Positions 1-7,832 of a stretch of 36,404 nucleotides of DNA are shown here, piece after piece (positions within the stretch are counted from its first letter, which is position 1; every line of letters begins with the position of its first letter). The stretch lies in contig JADFZT010000048.1 in assembly GCA_015232395.1 (NCBI GenBank), positions 1 to 36,404 on the forward strand, given 5' to 3'. The DNA comes from Magnetococcales bacterium (GTDB taxonomy: Bacteria; Pseudomonadota; Magnetococcia; Magnetococcales; JADFZT01). A program made the translations under genes and the position numbers. The notes beneath the pieces are model-generated. The model did not search any database and was not told where the DNA came from. It saw only the letters and a program-made list of their open reading frames with translations.

Positions 1-25
1 CTCTTGACTCCGATTATGGATTTGA

Positions 26-205
26 TTGAAACGTCAATATTTTCAAGAGGATGCCTTGGAGCTTGACGTGTCCCTGATACCTGGACGGGCAGAACTGATT
101 AATTGTCTTGAAAATTTCATCCTAAAAGAAAACATGGAACGTTGGCAGGGCCATTTTGTTGTTGTGACAGACCGAAAGATTCGTATCAAGTCACCTTTAA
201 AATAA
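26..205 (+). pseudogene. Possible C-terminal remnant of a DUF5615 (PIN-like) toxin
   Basis: An open frame of 59 codons ends at TAA 203-205 and is closed upstream by TGA at 23-25. The translation ends in a patch (VVVTDRKIRIKSPLK) that resembles the usual C-terminal strand of DUF5615 PIN-like toxins, where a Val/Thr-rich strand is followed by a basic R-I-R-x-x-P tail. There is no ATG start or ribosome binding site, and the N-terminal acidic active-site half of such a protein is absent. It may be a decayed toxin gene whose upstream part is outside the window or lost to a frameshift. The family assignment rests on pattern memory only. Confidence 0.3.
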
Positions 206-330
206 ATCCAAATTCCAGCAATTCCAGCACTTGATTTGAGCATGAATGAGTCTGTTTTGCAGAAAAAGGAGTTAATGGTCCCTCCCACGACTGTTCCAGC
301 CCTGGTTTTAAAAACAACCCTATCCACGAA

Positions 331-624
331 TCACTTTTCTGAACGAAAAGGCATCTCTCTGATCAGTCTGAAAAGGGAGATGGAGATGAAAGACCAAGCG
401 ATCAGAATCGATCCGACGATCCAGACAATCAGATGATCCACAAGCAACCAGAGGCCTCCCGGAATATCCAGCAAGAGCCCTTCCCAGGTGATTTTTACCA
501 GCCAGTCGATCAAACCACCGAAGACCCCCACATAGAGGCCGATGAGCGTCAGGATGGTGATGTAAATGTGGAGGGGGGTGGCGCAGATTCCCTGCCAAAG
601 CCGCCTGGGAAATATCCACTGCAT
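331..624 (-). CDS. Small hydrophobic membrane protein, last gene of the ABC operon
   Basis: This 97-residue protein has about three hydrophobic segments (roughly residues 17-40, 42-57 and 60-84) and a basic C-terminus, so it should be an inner-membrane protein. The ATG at 624 follows a purine-rich GAGGGGGGAAGG stretch, which supports this start over the slightly different frame that also covers the region. It lies 54 bp downstream of the DUF4340 gene on the same strand and is probably co-transcribed with the ABC export genes. I do not recognise the family. Its place in the operon suggests a link with the transporter, which is inference only. Confidence 0.6.
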   Translation of the reverse strand: MQWIFPRRLWQGICATPLHIYITILTLIGLYVGVFGGLIDWLVKITWEGLLLDIPGGLWLLVDHLIVWIVGSILIAWSFISISLFRLIREMPFRSEK

Positions 625-678
625 CCTTCCCCCCTCTGAGCCATTGGAGCTGAATCCAAATTTATGACTGGGTGCTCT

Positions 679-1755
679 TTACTCCGGCAAAAGAGCATCC
701 ATGGCCACTGCTGGTGCTGCCTCCATCCCCTCTGTCACGGTCTCGTTGCCCTCCGATGGGCTCTCTTCTCCCACGGGGCTTGCCACCAGCTGGTTCCGGG
801 CCGCATTTTCCAGCAACGTCTCCCCGGCATATTGGGGAATGCGGAAATATTCCGGTCGGTTGGAGGTTTTGACCACATGGAAAGAGCCCTCCAGAGGTCC
901 ACTCACCTGGTAGTGACTCTCCCCTTGGCCCCGACGGGTGATGGAGAGGGTCAACGCCGGTGCATCCAAGCCATACGCCGCCTTGGCTTCCAGACCAAGC
1001 ACCCGGTCGATGCTGAGATTGGCCAGTTTTCGCACCAGGGTATCCACCTGGTCGGCGCGCAGGGTTTCCCCCCCTTCCAATCCAACCACCTGCCAGGGAG
1101 GGGTCAGATCGGAGTTCTCCTCCCCCCCCTCCACATCGGAGTCCACTACCACATCACTCTCAGGATCCCGGGTCAGGGTGAGGCCGGAAAGCTCCAGGCC
1201 GGTGACCTCTTCTTCGGGGAAGGTAAGAATCCGCTTGTTTTCCCACCTTTCAGCCTCGAAGGGGGCATCGTGGAGAGCCATTTTAACGCTGAAAACCCCG
1301 TCATCGCCATCCCCACGGGCATGAATCCGCCGCAAGCCGGGAGAGGTGCCGAAATAGAGCGTGCCTGCCACTCCCTCCCCCTGATGCAGGATAATGCGCC
1401 GCTCAAAAGCATCCTCACTCACCTTGAATCGCTGCAAGGCGCTGGCGGTGGTCGCTACCGGTAAACCGTGCCGAAGGGCGGCCAGGCGGGAGAGCAGGGC
1501 TTCGACTTTGTCTGAATCCGCCGGAAAACCAAAATGGTCCGGGAGCTGCCAGCCCGCCTCCCCTTTCACCAACACCACCTCTTCCCCTTCCCTACCCCCC
1601 TGAATCACCACGCGGTGGATGTCGGTGGTAGCGAACTCCAGAAGGGGGGTATCCGGACGCACGGCTTGCAGATCCGCTCCCGTGGAAAAAAGAGCCACGG
1701 CCAGCGCCAGTTGCCCTACCAAAAGAATCCCCAATAAACGGATCTGCTTATCCAT
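679..1755 (-). CDS. DUF4340 domain protein
   Basis: The 358-residue product starts with one hydrophobic anchor (about residues 7-25, rich in Leu, Ala and Val) and continues as a soluble, probably periplasmic region with the alternating beta-strand character of DUF4340 proteins. The ATG at 1755 has GGGGAG seven bases upstream. It overlaps the stop of the fused permease/GldG gene by 8 bp, so the two are translationally coupled. DUF4340 proteins commonly accompany Gld-type ABC export systems in proteobacteria; their biochemical role is not established. The operon position supports a periplasmic accessory role. Confidence 0.8.
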   Translation of the reverse strand: MDKQIRLLGILLVGQLALAVALFSTGADLQAVRPDTPLLEFATTDIHRVVIQGGREGEEVVLVKGEAGWQLPDHFGFPADSDKVEALLSRLAALRHGLPVATTASALQRFKVSEDAFERRIILHQGEGVAGTLYFGTSPGLRRIHARGDGDDGVFSVKMALHDAPFEAERWENKRILTFPEEEVTGLELSGLTLTRDPESDVVVDSDVEGGEENSDLTPPWQVVGLEGGETLRADQVDTLVRKLANLSIDRVLGLEAKAAYGLDAPALTLSITRRGQGESHYQVSGPLEGSFHVVKTSNRPEYFRIPQYAGETLLENAARNQLVASPVGEESPSEGNETVTEGMEAAPAVAMDALLPE

Positions 1756-4651
1756 GGGTCGTCTCCCCGAGAATGGCTTGATGACGTGCTTCCCTGGCTC
1801 GGGTCACCCCTCTGCGCCAAAACCAGATCCCGACAAGCCCCAGCAGTGCCAACACATAGTTGAGGCTTTCCAAAATCATCTGGGAGCCCTGGCTTATGGG
1901 AATCAAGGTGCGGGCAAAGCGGGAGCGGCTGCGAATGGAGAGGAGAGATTGATCTTCCAGGCTCCAATCGATGGCGTTTTGCAAAAATTCCACCGGTTTT
2001 TCATAGATCGTCCCCAACCCTTGGGAAGCGATATCCAACGCGTCATCCGAGGCGAAACCGTTGGCACCGATGAGAATCAAACGCGCCGACTCCGGGGAGC
2101 GGTCAATCACCCCTGCTATACTGGGCTTGGCCGGGGAGTCACCGGGCTCTTCCGGGCCGGGGGAAGAGTCTCCCGGCTTTTTATCACTGGCACTCCCAGA
2201 CTCCTTTTCTGCCAGGGGTGAGGGTTTGTCCTTAAAGAAAGAATCAAAACGCCCTTCCACCACCACCGCCAAAAGTTGGGGAGTGCGTTCATCCGGCGGG
2301 GGGAAACCCAGCTCCGGATAGCTCTGATAGTCGGGGAGCACGTTGTTGGAATCACTTCGCCAGCTCTCCTTGGAGGAGGTCACCAGAGGGATCATGGTGC
2401 GCTGGGCATTTTTTTCGGCATCGATATCGATGGGAGAGGCCCAGTTGAGGGTCAGCTGGCCCAAGGCGGCAGTGATGGGGTTTTGGTCGTTTAAACCTGC
2501 GTCCCGGATATCCGGAAAGTGGGGATAGGGAAGCATGCGGATCTCCCGCACCGCGATGGAACCGAGCATCCGTTTGACCGGTACCGGCAAGGCCGCATTC
2601 AGGGGATCCAGCACCATGCTGTCAGCCACCCGGATGCCCTTTTCCCCCAGCCAGTCAGCCAATCCGGAGGTGGTTTTTTGGGGGTCGAGATATTCTCCCA
2701 TGGCGACATCAAAGGCAGAGGTTGTCATCATCACCGTCCCCCCCTGCATGAGAAATTGATCCACGGCAAACAGCTGCTTTTGATCCAGCTCCTTGGGCGC
2801 CAACACCATCAGCAGATCGGCATCCCCCGGCATACGCCCCGACTTGAGATCCACCTCCAGGATGCGGACATTTTCACCCAACACGCTCTTCAGGTGGTTG
2901 AAGCGGTGACCCGACGCGCCATAACCCGAAGGGGTGGCGGGCTGCACCAGAGCCACTGTTTTTAAAAACCCCGGGGTCAGCCGGGTGATACCCGCCTCAA
3001 TGGCCCGTTTGAGATCGGCCCGGGTCAGCTCCTGGGGTAATGGAATCTGAACAAACTCCCCGCCCCTCTCCAGCACCATGTAAAACCAAAAAGGGGCTGG
3101 ATCAAAGAGGCTGGCGATTTGGGGCTGAAAACCAAATTTTTCACTCAATTCCAGCCCCAGCTCCCCGCCATTGGCCTCCGGATCCTGAAATCGGGGGATG
3201 AGCTTGTCGCCGGAAGCCTCTGCCAACCCCTGCACCACCTCTTCCAGATCCACCCGCACCTCCCGCAGCGCCTCAGGCAATTGATCCAGAGGGGTCAGAT
3301 AACCATGGAAGGTGACCGGTTGGGTTAAATTTTCGAAGGGATTTCCCCCCGACTGCCAAGCGTTCAACGCCTTGCGGATCGACTGGGTGATGGCATATTC
3401 GGGATTGTTGAGGACCACATCCAACGCCCCCTGCCCCTGCATCTTTATTTCGATCAAATCCTGATAACCCAGCACCTGATGCTGATCCCCATAGGCGATG
3501 AGAATATCAAAATAGGAGTTGACCACCGACGCCTGATAGCGGTTGGCCATCTGGAAGGGGACCGGGCGGATGCCATATTTGCTGGCAGCTTCCTCTTCGA
3601 GGAGAGGATCCTGCTGGGGATCGACAAACGCCACCTGCACCCGTCCCTGGCCAATCACCGCATACTCTTTGAGCAGATCCTTCAGTTGCGGCACCAAGGG
3701 GGCCAGCAAGGGGTGGGTCTTGGCCGAAAAGAACCCCCGAATGAGCAGGGGCTCCTGAATCTGGGAGAGGGTCTGTTCGGTGGCGTTGGAGAGAGAGTGA
3801 ATATCGCCTTCGGTGATATCCCCCCGCAACCAACCAATGGGTTGCAGCCAAAGATTGAGGGCGACAAAATTGGCGCAGATCAGAATCGTCAGCCACCGCC
3901 AACGGCGATGTTTGTCAGAGGGTGGATTGCCCCCCCAACGCAGCTTTTCCAGGGTGAAGCGGTTTAAGGTGAGAAACACCCCGACAATCGCCAAATAGTA
4001 GGTCAAATCCCGGATATCCAGCACCCCCCGGGTGATGGATTCAAAGCGGGAGCCGGTGCCGATGAGGCTTAAAAAGTTCCCCAACTCATGACCGAAAAGA
4101 TTGGTAAGGGTGGGAGAGCCCACCAGATAAAAAACACCACACACCAAAGCCGACAGGATCAACGCCACGATGGGATTGTCGGTGCGGGCACTCATGGTAA
4201 GACCGATGGCGAGATAGGCCCCAGCCAAAAACAGCGTCGCCACATATCCCCCAAAGACTGGCCCCCAATCGATATTGCCCAAAAAAGCCACAGTCAGCGG
4301 CAGCGGCAGGGTCAAGGCCAGCGCCAGGGCAACCAGCCCCAGGCCTGCGCTGAATTTACCCAAAATCAGCTGTACCGGGTGGATGGGAGCGGTAAGCAGG
4401 CTCTCCAGGGTGCCCGAACGGCGCTCCTCGGACCAACTGCGCATGGTGAGGGCCGAGACCAAAAAAATCAGCAGCACCGGCAGCCACTGAAAGAGCGGTC
4501 GGACATCGGCGATGTTGCGGGCAAAAAAGGTCTCCACCCAGAAAAAGATAAACAAGGTCGCCGCGAGAAACGCGCCCAAAAAAAGAAACGCCGCCGGAGA
4601 GGCAAAAAATCCTGAAAACTCCTTGGCCGCTATCCGTCTGATCTCATTCAT
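1748..4651 (-). CDS. ABC-2 permease fused to GldG-type auxiliary domain
   Basis: This 967-residue protein joins two functions usually encoded by separate genes. Residues about 1-245 form an ABC-2 permease (GldF-like) with six membrane segments and the motif SEERRSGTLESLLTAPI after the second, typical of this permease class. A further membrane segment near 255-278 leads into a long extracytoplasmic GldG/ABC_transp_aux region. A Ser/Pro/Glu/Lys-rich linker lies near 810-850 and a last membrane helix near 925-945. The start at 4651 has GGAGG six bases upstream. It overlaps the ATPase gene by 8 bp upstream and the DUF4340 gene by 8 bp downstream. Gld-type ABC proteins are known from Bacteroidetes gliding, but related sets occur in non-gliding proteobacteria and the exported substrate is unknown. 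Confidence 0.88.
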   Translation of the reverse strand: MNEIRRIAAKEFSGFFASPAAFLFLGAFLAATLFIFFWVETFFARNIADVRPLFQWLPVLLIFLVSALTMRSWSEERRSGTLESLLTAPIHPVQLILGKFSAGLGLVALALALTLPLPLTVAFLGNIDWGPVFGGYVATLFLAGAYLAIGLTMSARTDNPIVALILSALVCGVFYLVGSPTLTNLFGHELGNFLSLIGTGSRFESITRGVLDIRDLTYYLAIVGVFLTLNRFTLEKLRWGGNPPSDKHRRWRWLTILICANFVALNLWLQPIGWLRGDITEGDIHSLSNATEQTLSQIQEPLLIRGFFSAKTHPLLAPLVPQLKDLLKEYAVIGQGRVQVAFVDPQQDPLLEEEAASKYGIRPVPFQMANRYQASVVNSYFDILIAYGDQHQVLGYQDLIEIKMQGQGALDVVLNNPEYAITQSIRKALNAWQSGGNPFENLTQPVTFHGYLTPLDQLPEALREVRVDLEEVVQGLAEASGDKLIPRFQDPEANGGELGLELSEKFGFQPQIASLFDPAPFWFYMVLERGGEFVQIPLPQELTRADLKRAIEAGITRLTPGFLKTVALVQPATPSGYGASGHRFNHLKSVLGENVRILEVDLKSGRMPGDADLLMVLAPKELDQKQLFAVDQFLMQGGTVMMTTSAFDVAMGEYLDPQKTTSGLADWLGEKGIRVADSMVLDPLNAALPVPVKRMLGSIAVREIRMLPYPHFPDIRDAGLNDQNPITAALGQLTLNWASPIDIDAEKNAQRTMIPLVTSSKESWRSDSNNVLPDYQSYPELGFPPPDERTPQLLAVVVEGRFDSFFKDKPSPLAEKESGSASDKKPGDSSPGPEEPGDSPAKPSIAGVIDRSPESARLILIGANGFASDDALDIASQGLGTIYEKPVEFLQNAIDWSLEDQSLLSIRSRSRFARTLIPISQGSQMILESLNYVLALLGLVGIWFWRRGVTRAREARHQAILGETTHG

Positions 4652-5582
4652 GGCCCACCTCCCCGGCTTCTTCGGTTTCGTTCACCTGGGCAAAAAGCCT
4701 CTCCAGATCGTGACGCTCCGGTTGCAGGGCATAGAGCTTCAACCCGGCTTGGGCTACGGCGCTGGCAATAGCGGGCGCACTCTCCCGGGAGGCTTGCAAG
4801 CGATAGGTAAAACGTTGGCTGGGGGAATCCTGATCTTGGATCGCCACGGAGGCCACACCGGGAATTTCGGTTAACAGCCCCTCACTTTCCCGGTCCAGGG
4901 TGACCAGGATCGTGTGGCCCTTTTGCATCTCGTCCAGACGGGTATCCAGGGCCAAGCGGCCGGAACGCAGGATCAACACCCGCTCACACACCGCTTGCAC
5001 CTCCTGGAGAATATGGGTCGAAATAATCACCGTGGCCTCTTGGGCCAGCTCTCGAATGAGGGTGCGCATCTGTCTGATCTGGGTGGGATCCAGACCGTTG
5101 GTGGGCTCATCCAGAATGACAATCTGGGGGGTGTGCAGAATCGCCTGGGCCACCCCCACCCGCTGACGATATCCCCGGGAGAGGGTGGCGATGGGATCCA
5201 AGGCCTTTTCCATGAGGACGGTGCGCTCAATAGCCCTCTTGATCGCTTTGGGCCTCTCCTGCTCCCCCATCCCCCGCATTACCCCCATAAAATCGAGATA
5301 ATCCATCACCGTCATCTCGGTCCAGAGGGGGCAGTTTTCCGGCAGATAGCCGATACGTTTTTGAATTTTTTGGGTATCGGGCCCCACTTGGAGTCCATCT
5401 ATCCGGATGGTGCCGGAGGTGGGTTCCAAAAAGCCGGTCATCATCTTCATGATGGTGGTCTTGCCGGCGCCGTTGTGGCCCAGCAGCCCCACCACAGAAC
5501 CCTTGCCGATATGGAATGAAACCCCATCCACGGCGGTAAAGTCACCATAGCGCCGCGTTAATTGTTCAATTTCAATCATCAT
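4644..5582 (-). CDS. ABC transporter ATP-binding protein (GldA/CcmA-like)
   Basis: This cytoplasmic ATPase energises the fused permease encoded just downstream. The sequence shows Walker A (GHNGAGKTT, about residue 36), a Q-loop (RIGYLPENCPLW), a signature with LSRGYRQRVGVA instead of LSGGQ, Walker B with ILDEPTNGLDP and the switch His in STHILQEV. A C-terminal extension of about 80 residues is typical of DrrA/GldA-type exporters. Two consecutive ATGs (5582 and 5579) follow AGAGGGG; the second has the more usual spacing. A longer frame reaches 5624 but has no better ribosome site. It is the first gene of the operon. Confidence 0.9.
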   Translation of the reverse strand: MMIEIEQLTRRYGDFTAVDGVSFHIGKGSVVGLLGHNGAGKTTIMKMMTGFLEPTSGTIRIDGLQVGPDTQKIQKRIGYLPENCPLWTEMTVMDYLDFMGVMRGMGEQERPKAIKRAIERTVLMEKALDPIATLSRGYRQRVGVAQAILHTPQIVILDEPTNGLDPTQIRQMRTLIRELAQEATVIISTHILQEVQAVCERVLILRSGRLALDTRLDEMQKGHTILVTLDRESEGLLTEIPGVASVAIQDQDSPSQRFTYRLQASRESAPAIASAVAQAGLKLYALQPERHDLERLFAQVNETEEAGEVGHE

Positions 5583-5678
5583 TTCCCCTCTTGTGGTTCC
5601 CTCAGGTGGCCGGATTGGGCACAAGCCCTCCCTGCCACCTCACCAATGGGTCGGGTGGTCCAAGTAGCGTATAACGAA

Positions 5679-5710
5679 ATAAGGGGTGGAGCCAATGCCC
5701 CACCCCTTAT
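5679..5710 (-). terminator. Hairpin downstream of the Gly/Asn-rich secreted protein gene
   Basis: Arms 5679-5689 and 5700-5710 are perfect 11-bp inverted repeats (ATAAGGGGTGG and its complement) around a 10-nt loop. The hairpin starts 20 nt after the stop of the gene at 5731-6168 on the minus strand and is followed by a T-rich but interrupted stretch. It also separates that gene from the ABC operon. A factor-independent terminator is the most likely role. Confidence 0.7.
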
Positions 5711-5730
5711 GGAAATCACAAGATGTTTGA

Positions 5731-6168
5731 TTATTCAGCAGACGCCTTGCCGGTATCGGCGCTGGCGGGATTGGCAGGAGGGGCTCCCCAAGCCGGATAA
5801 CCATAGCCACCCCACGGGCCACCATAGTAGGGATACCAGCCGTTGTTCCAACCGTTGTTCCAGCCGTTGTTCCAGCCGTTATAGTTGTCCCAGGCGTTGT
5901 TGCCATATCCAGAGCCGGAACCGGCCACATCACCGCCCATATTGAAACCGAAGTTACCGGAGGCGCGGCCATTGCCACGACCGTTGCCCCAGCCGTTGTT
6001 GTTCCAATTGTTGTTCCAGTTGTTCCAGTTACCGTTGTTCCATCCTGGCCCATACCCATAGCCAGGTCCATAACCGGGTCCCCACCAGGCAGAAGCATCT
6101 GCTGCCAGGGTCAGGACGGCACCGCCAAGAAGAGCTGCGATAGCCAGAGTGCTCCAGGTTTTTTTCAT
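5731..6168 (-). CDS. Secreted Gly/Asn/Trp/Tyr-rich repeat protein, sulfur globule protein-like
   Basis: The 145-residue protein begins with a clear signal peptide: a KK pair, a hydrophobic core of Leu/Ala, and an A-S-A site near residue 27. The mature part is almost entirely Gly, Asn, Trp, Tyr and Pro, with short tandem WNNG units (three in a row near the middle) and GYGYGP-type units. The ATG at 6168 is preceded by AGGAGA at good spacing; an upstream extension to 6228 lacks this. Composition and signal peptide resemble the envelope proteins of sulfur globules in purple sulfur bacteria. Low-complexity sequence makes the assignment tentative; another secreted or cell-surface structural protein is possible. 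It is monocistronic with its own terminator. Confidence 0.8.
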   Translation of the reverse strand: MKKTWSTLAIAALLGGAVLTLAADASAWWGPGYGPGYGYGPGWNNGNWNNWNNNWNNNGWGNGRGNGRASGNFGFNMGGDVAGSGSGYGNNAWDNYNGWNNGWNNGWNNGWYPYYGGPWGGYGYPAWGAPPANPASADTGKASAE

Positions 6169-6805
6169 GACAAAAAATCTCCTATAAGAGAGATGAATGG
6201 GAAAAAAAATATCACTCCCCCGACCCAAGCTGCATCATGGGCTGGATGGGACGGTTTGATACCGCCAGAGGGAAAAATGATCGCTGGGAACGAAAAAGGG
6301 AGGTGTGGCTGTGAGGGTGCGGATGCCACCTGCAAAAAGTGGGATCGTCGCGCTGCCAACGGCTGGTTCGAGGCATTCATCCGCCTGGAAGCCGTGACAG
6401 GAGGGGGATCTTTTTTGAAATCTTTTTGAAACATCACTGTAGCTGAAACAGGTCTCATTTTAGCGACAATGGGTGGCGCGATTCGTAGCCGAATACGGGG
6501 TCCATCCGTACCCGGGGCAAACGAGGCGCACCGTTCGATTTTTCACCAGCCCACCCGGTCCCGGTGGGAAAGAAAAGCAAAGGGGGTGTGGCTGCCCATG
6601 GTGAGAAGGAACAACACCCCTACCAGATTGAAATAAGGGTCCTGGTTTTGAATTTCAAGGGATGAAGATAAAAAAACAGCTCTCTCCCAGGAATCCTACT
6701 GGCAAGGTGAAATCAGCTCTGCCGTAAGAGTCCAAGAAAGAGGAGATGGTTCCCTGGAAAATGCAAAAATCATCCCCCTTCCGGCCAAAAAAAACGCACA
6801 GGCCA
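6169..6805. other. Intergenic region between the divergent Gly-rich protein gene and rpoH
   Basis: About 640 bases lie between these divergent genes and must hold the promoter of the leftward gene. Reading frames here have no ribosome sites and poor codon structure. A short inverted repeat (CCCACC with GGTGGG, near 6549-6567) has no T-run. I see no RNA gene. Confidence 0.5.
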
Positions 6806-6835
6806 CTTGAAACAAAATCCAACAACAGCCATACT
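6806..6835 (+). promoter_or_regulatory. Sigma-32-type promoter candidate of rpoH
   Basis: CTTGAAA at 6806-6812 is identical to the -35 element of sigma-32 promoters. Fifteen bases later a GCCATACT block (6828-6835) partly matches the CCCCATNT -10 element. The same bases also fit a housekeeping promoter (TTGAAA, 17 bp, CATACT), so either or both sigma factors could use it. Transcription would start near 6842, leaving a leader of about 97 nt before the rpoH ATG. This would make rpoH autoregulated, as reported for rpoH in Caulobacter. Confidence 0.45.
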
Positions 6836-6847
6836 GAGGAGTTAATA

Positions 6848-6991
6848 ATGGCTTTGCATTGTTTTCAAGTTTTTTTTTGGGTTTTTTTGTTCAAGAAAAG
6901 GACACCCCACAACATACCAACAACAGTCGCCGTGATTCATGTCAAACCTGCCCATAGCCAGCCATCGTTATACCGATTCGGCCCTCGTTGA
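6848..6991 (+). CDS. Upstream reading frame overlapping the rpoH start
   Basis: A 47-codon frame begins with ATG at 6848, preceded by GAGGAG at 6836-6841 with a 6-nt gap, the best ribosome site in this region. It runs in a different frame across the rpoH ATG (6939) and ends at 6991. The predicted peptide has a hydrophobic, Phe-rich first part encoded by runs of eight and seven T. It may be a regulatory leader peptide or a chance frame. If transcription starts at the promoter proposed just upstream, GAGGAG would not be in the mRNA, so the two interpretations conflict unless another upstream promoter exists. Confidence 0.3.
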   Translation: MALHCFQVFFWVFLFKKRTPHNIPTTVAVIHVKPAHSQPSLYRFGPR

Positions 6992-7832
6992 GAACGATTC
7001 CGGTTTCCAGAAATTCCTTCGCCAAGCCCTGGAAGCCCCCATCCTGTCGTCCGAAGAGGAGTTTCATCTGGCTACCCGTTATCAGGAAAATGACGATCTC
7101 GAAGCAGCCCACCGATTGGTTCACGCCTATCTAAGGCTGGTGCTGAAAACGGCCCGGGAATATCTCAACTATCGGATGAGCCTGGCCGATCTGGTCCAGG
7201 AAGGCACCGTAGGGTTGATGCAGGCGGTCAAAAAGTTTGATCCCAAACGGGGTAATCGGCTGGCCACCTATGCCATCTGGTGGATCCGGGCAGCGATACA
7301 CGACTATATCCTGCGCTCCTTCCGCATGGTGAAGATCGCCACCACCCAGCTCAAACGCCAGCTTTTTTTCAAACTCCGCCAAGCCAAAGAACACTTTGCC
7401 CCTCTGGAGCGGGACGAAGCCGAAGAGTTGGCGCGAAAATTTGGCACCGATGCCGACACCATCCTGGAAGTGGACAGTCGCATGAACGGGGCCGACACCT
7501 CCCTTAATCAGCCGGTCCTGGAGGGTGACGGTGAGATGATCGACGGACTCCCCGATCAGCGCCCCGGCCCCGAACATGAACTCCTCTCCACCCAACACCA
7601 AGAGGTCATGACCCGGTTGATCGGGCAGGGGCTGGAAAAACTCAACCCCCGGGAACAGGCGATCATCACCGCCCGCTTTCTCACCGACAAACCCCTCACC
7701 CTGGAAACCCTCTCCCACCAATTTGGCATCAGCCGTGAGCGGGTCCGCCAGATTGAAAAAAAGGGGATGAGCAAACTTCAAACCCTCTTTCATAACGATC
7801 CCCTGGCCCGGGAGCTGATCTCAGAGATCTGA
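6939..7832 (+). CDS. rpoH: RNA polymerase sigma-32 factor (heat shock)
   Basis: RpoH directs RNA polymerase to heat-shock promoters. This 297-residue protein has the full family architecture: region 1.2 from about residue 20, region 2 with DLVQEGTVGLMQAVKKFDP and TYAIWWIRAAIHDYILRS (core binding and -10 recognition), and the RpoH box QLKRQLFFKLRQAK near 140, which separates RpoH from RpoD. Region 4 ends with the helix-turn-helix ISRERVRQIEKKGMSKL. The ATG at 6939 is the only workable start, because an in-frame TGA lies at 6933-6935. There is no ribosome site in front of it, which is unusual and suggests control by mRNA structure or by translation of the overlapping upstream frame. Confidence 0.95.
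   Translation: MSNLPIASHRYTDSALVENDSGFQKFLRQALEAPILSSEEEFHLATRYQENDDLEAAHRLVHAYLRLVLKTAREYLNYRMSLADLVQEGTVGLMQAVKKFDPKRGNRLATYAIWWIRAAIHDYILRSFRMVKIATTQLKRQLFFKLRQAKEHFAPLERDEAEELARKFGTDADTILEVDSRMNGADTSLNQPVLEGDGEMIDGLPDQRPGPEHELLSTQHQEVMTRLIGQGLEKLNPREQAIITARFLTDKPLTLETLSHQFGISRERVRQIEKKGMSKLQTLFHNDPLARELISEI

Noticed and set aside
5829-5885. Short regularly spaced repeats that could suggest a CRISPR array
   Set aside because: The repeats are 12-bp units encoding WNNG inside a real gene, with no unique spacers.
6848-6941. Fusion of the upstream frame to rpoH by slippage on the T8/T7 runs
   Set aside because: The TGA at 6933-6935 in the rpoH frame lies directly before the ATG, so a shifted product would stop before entering rpoH.
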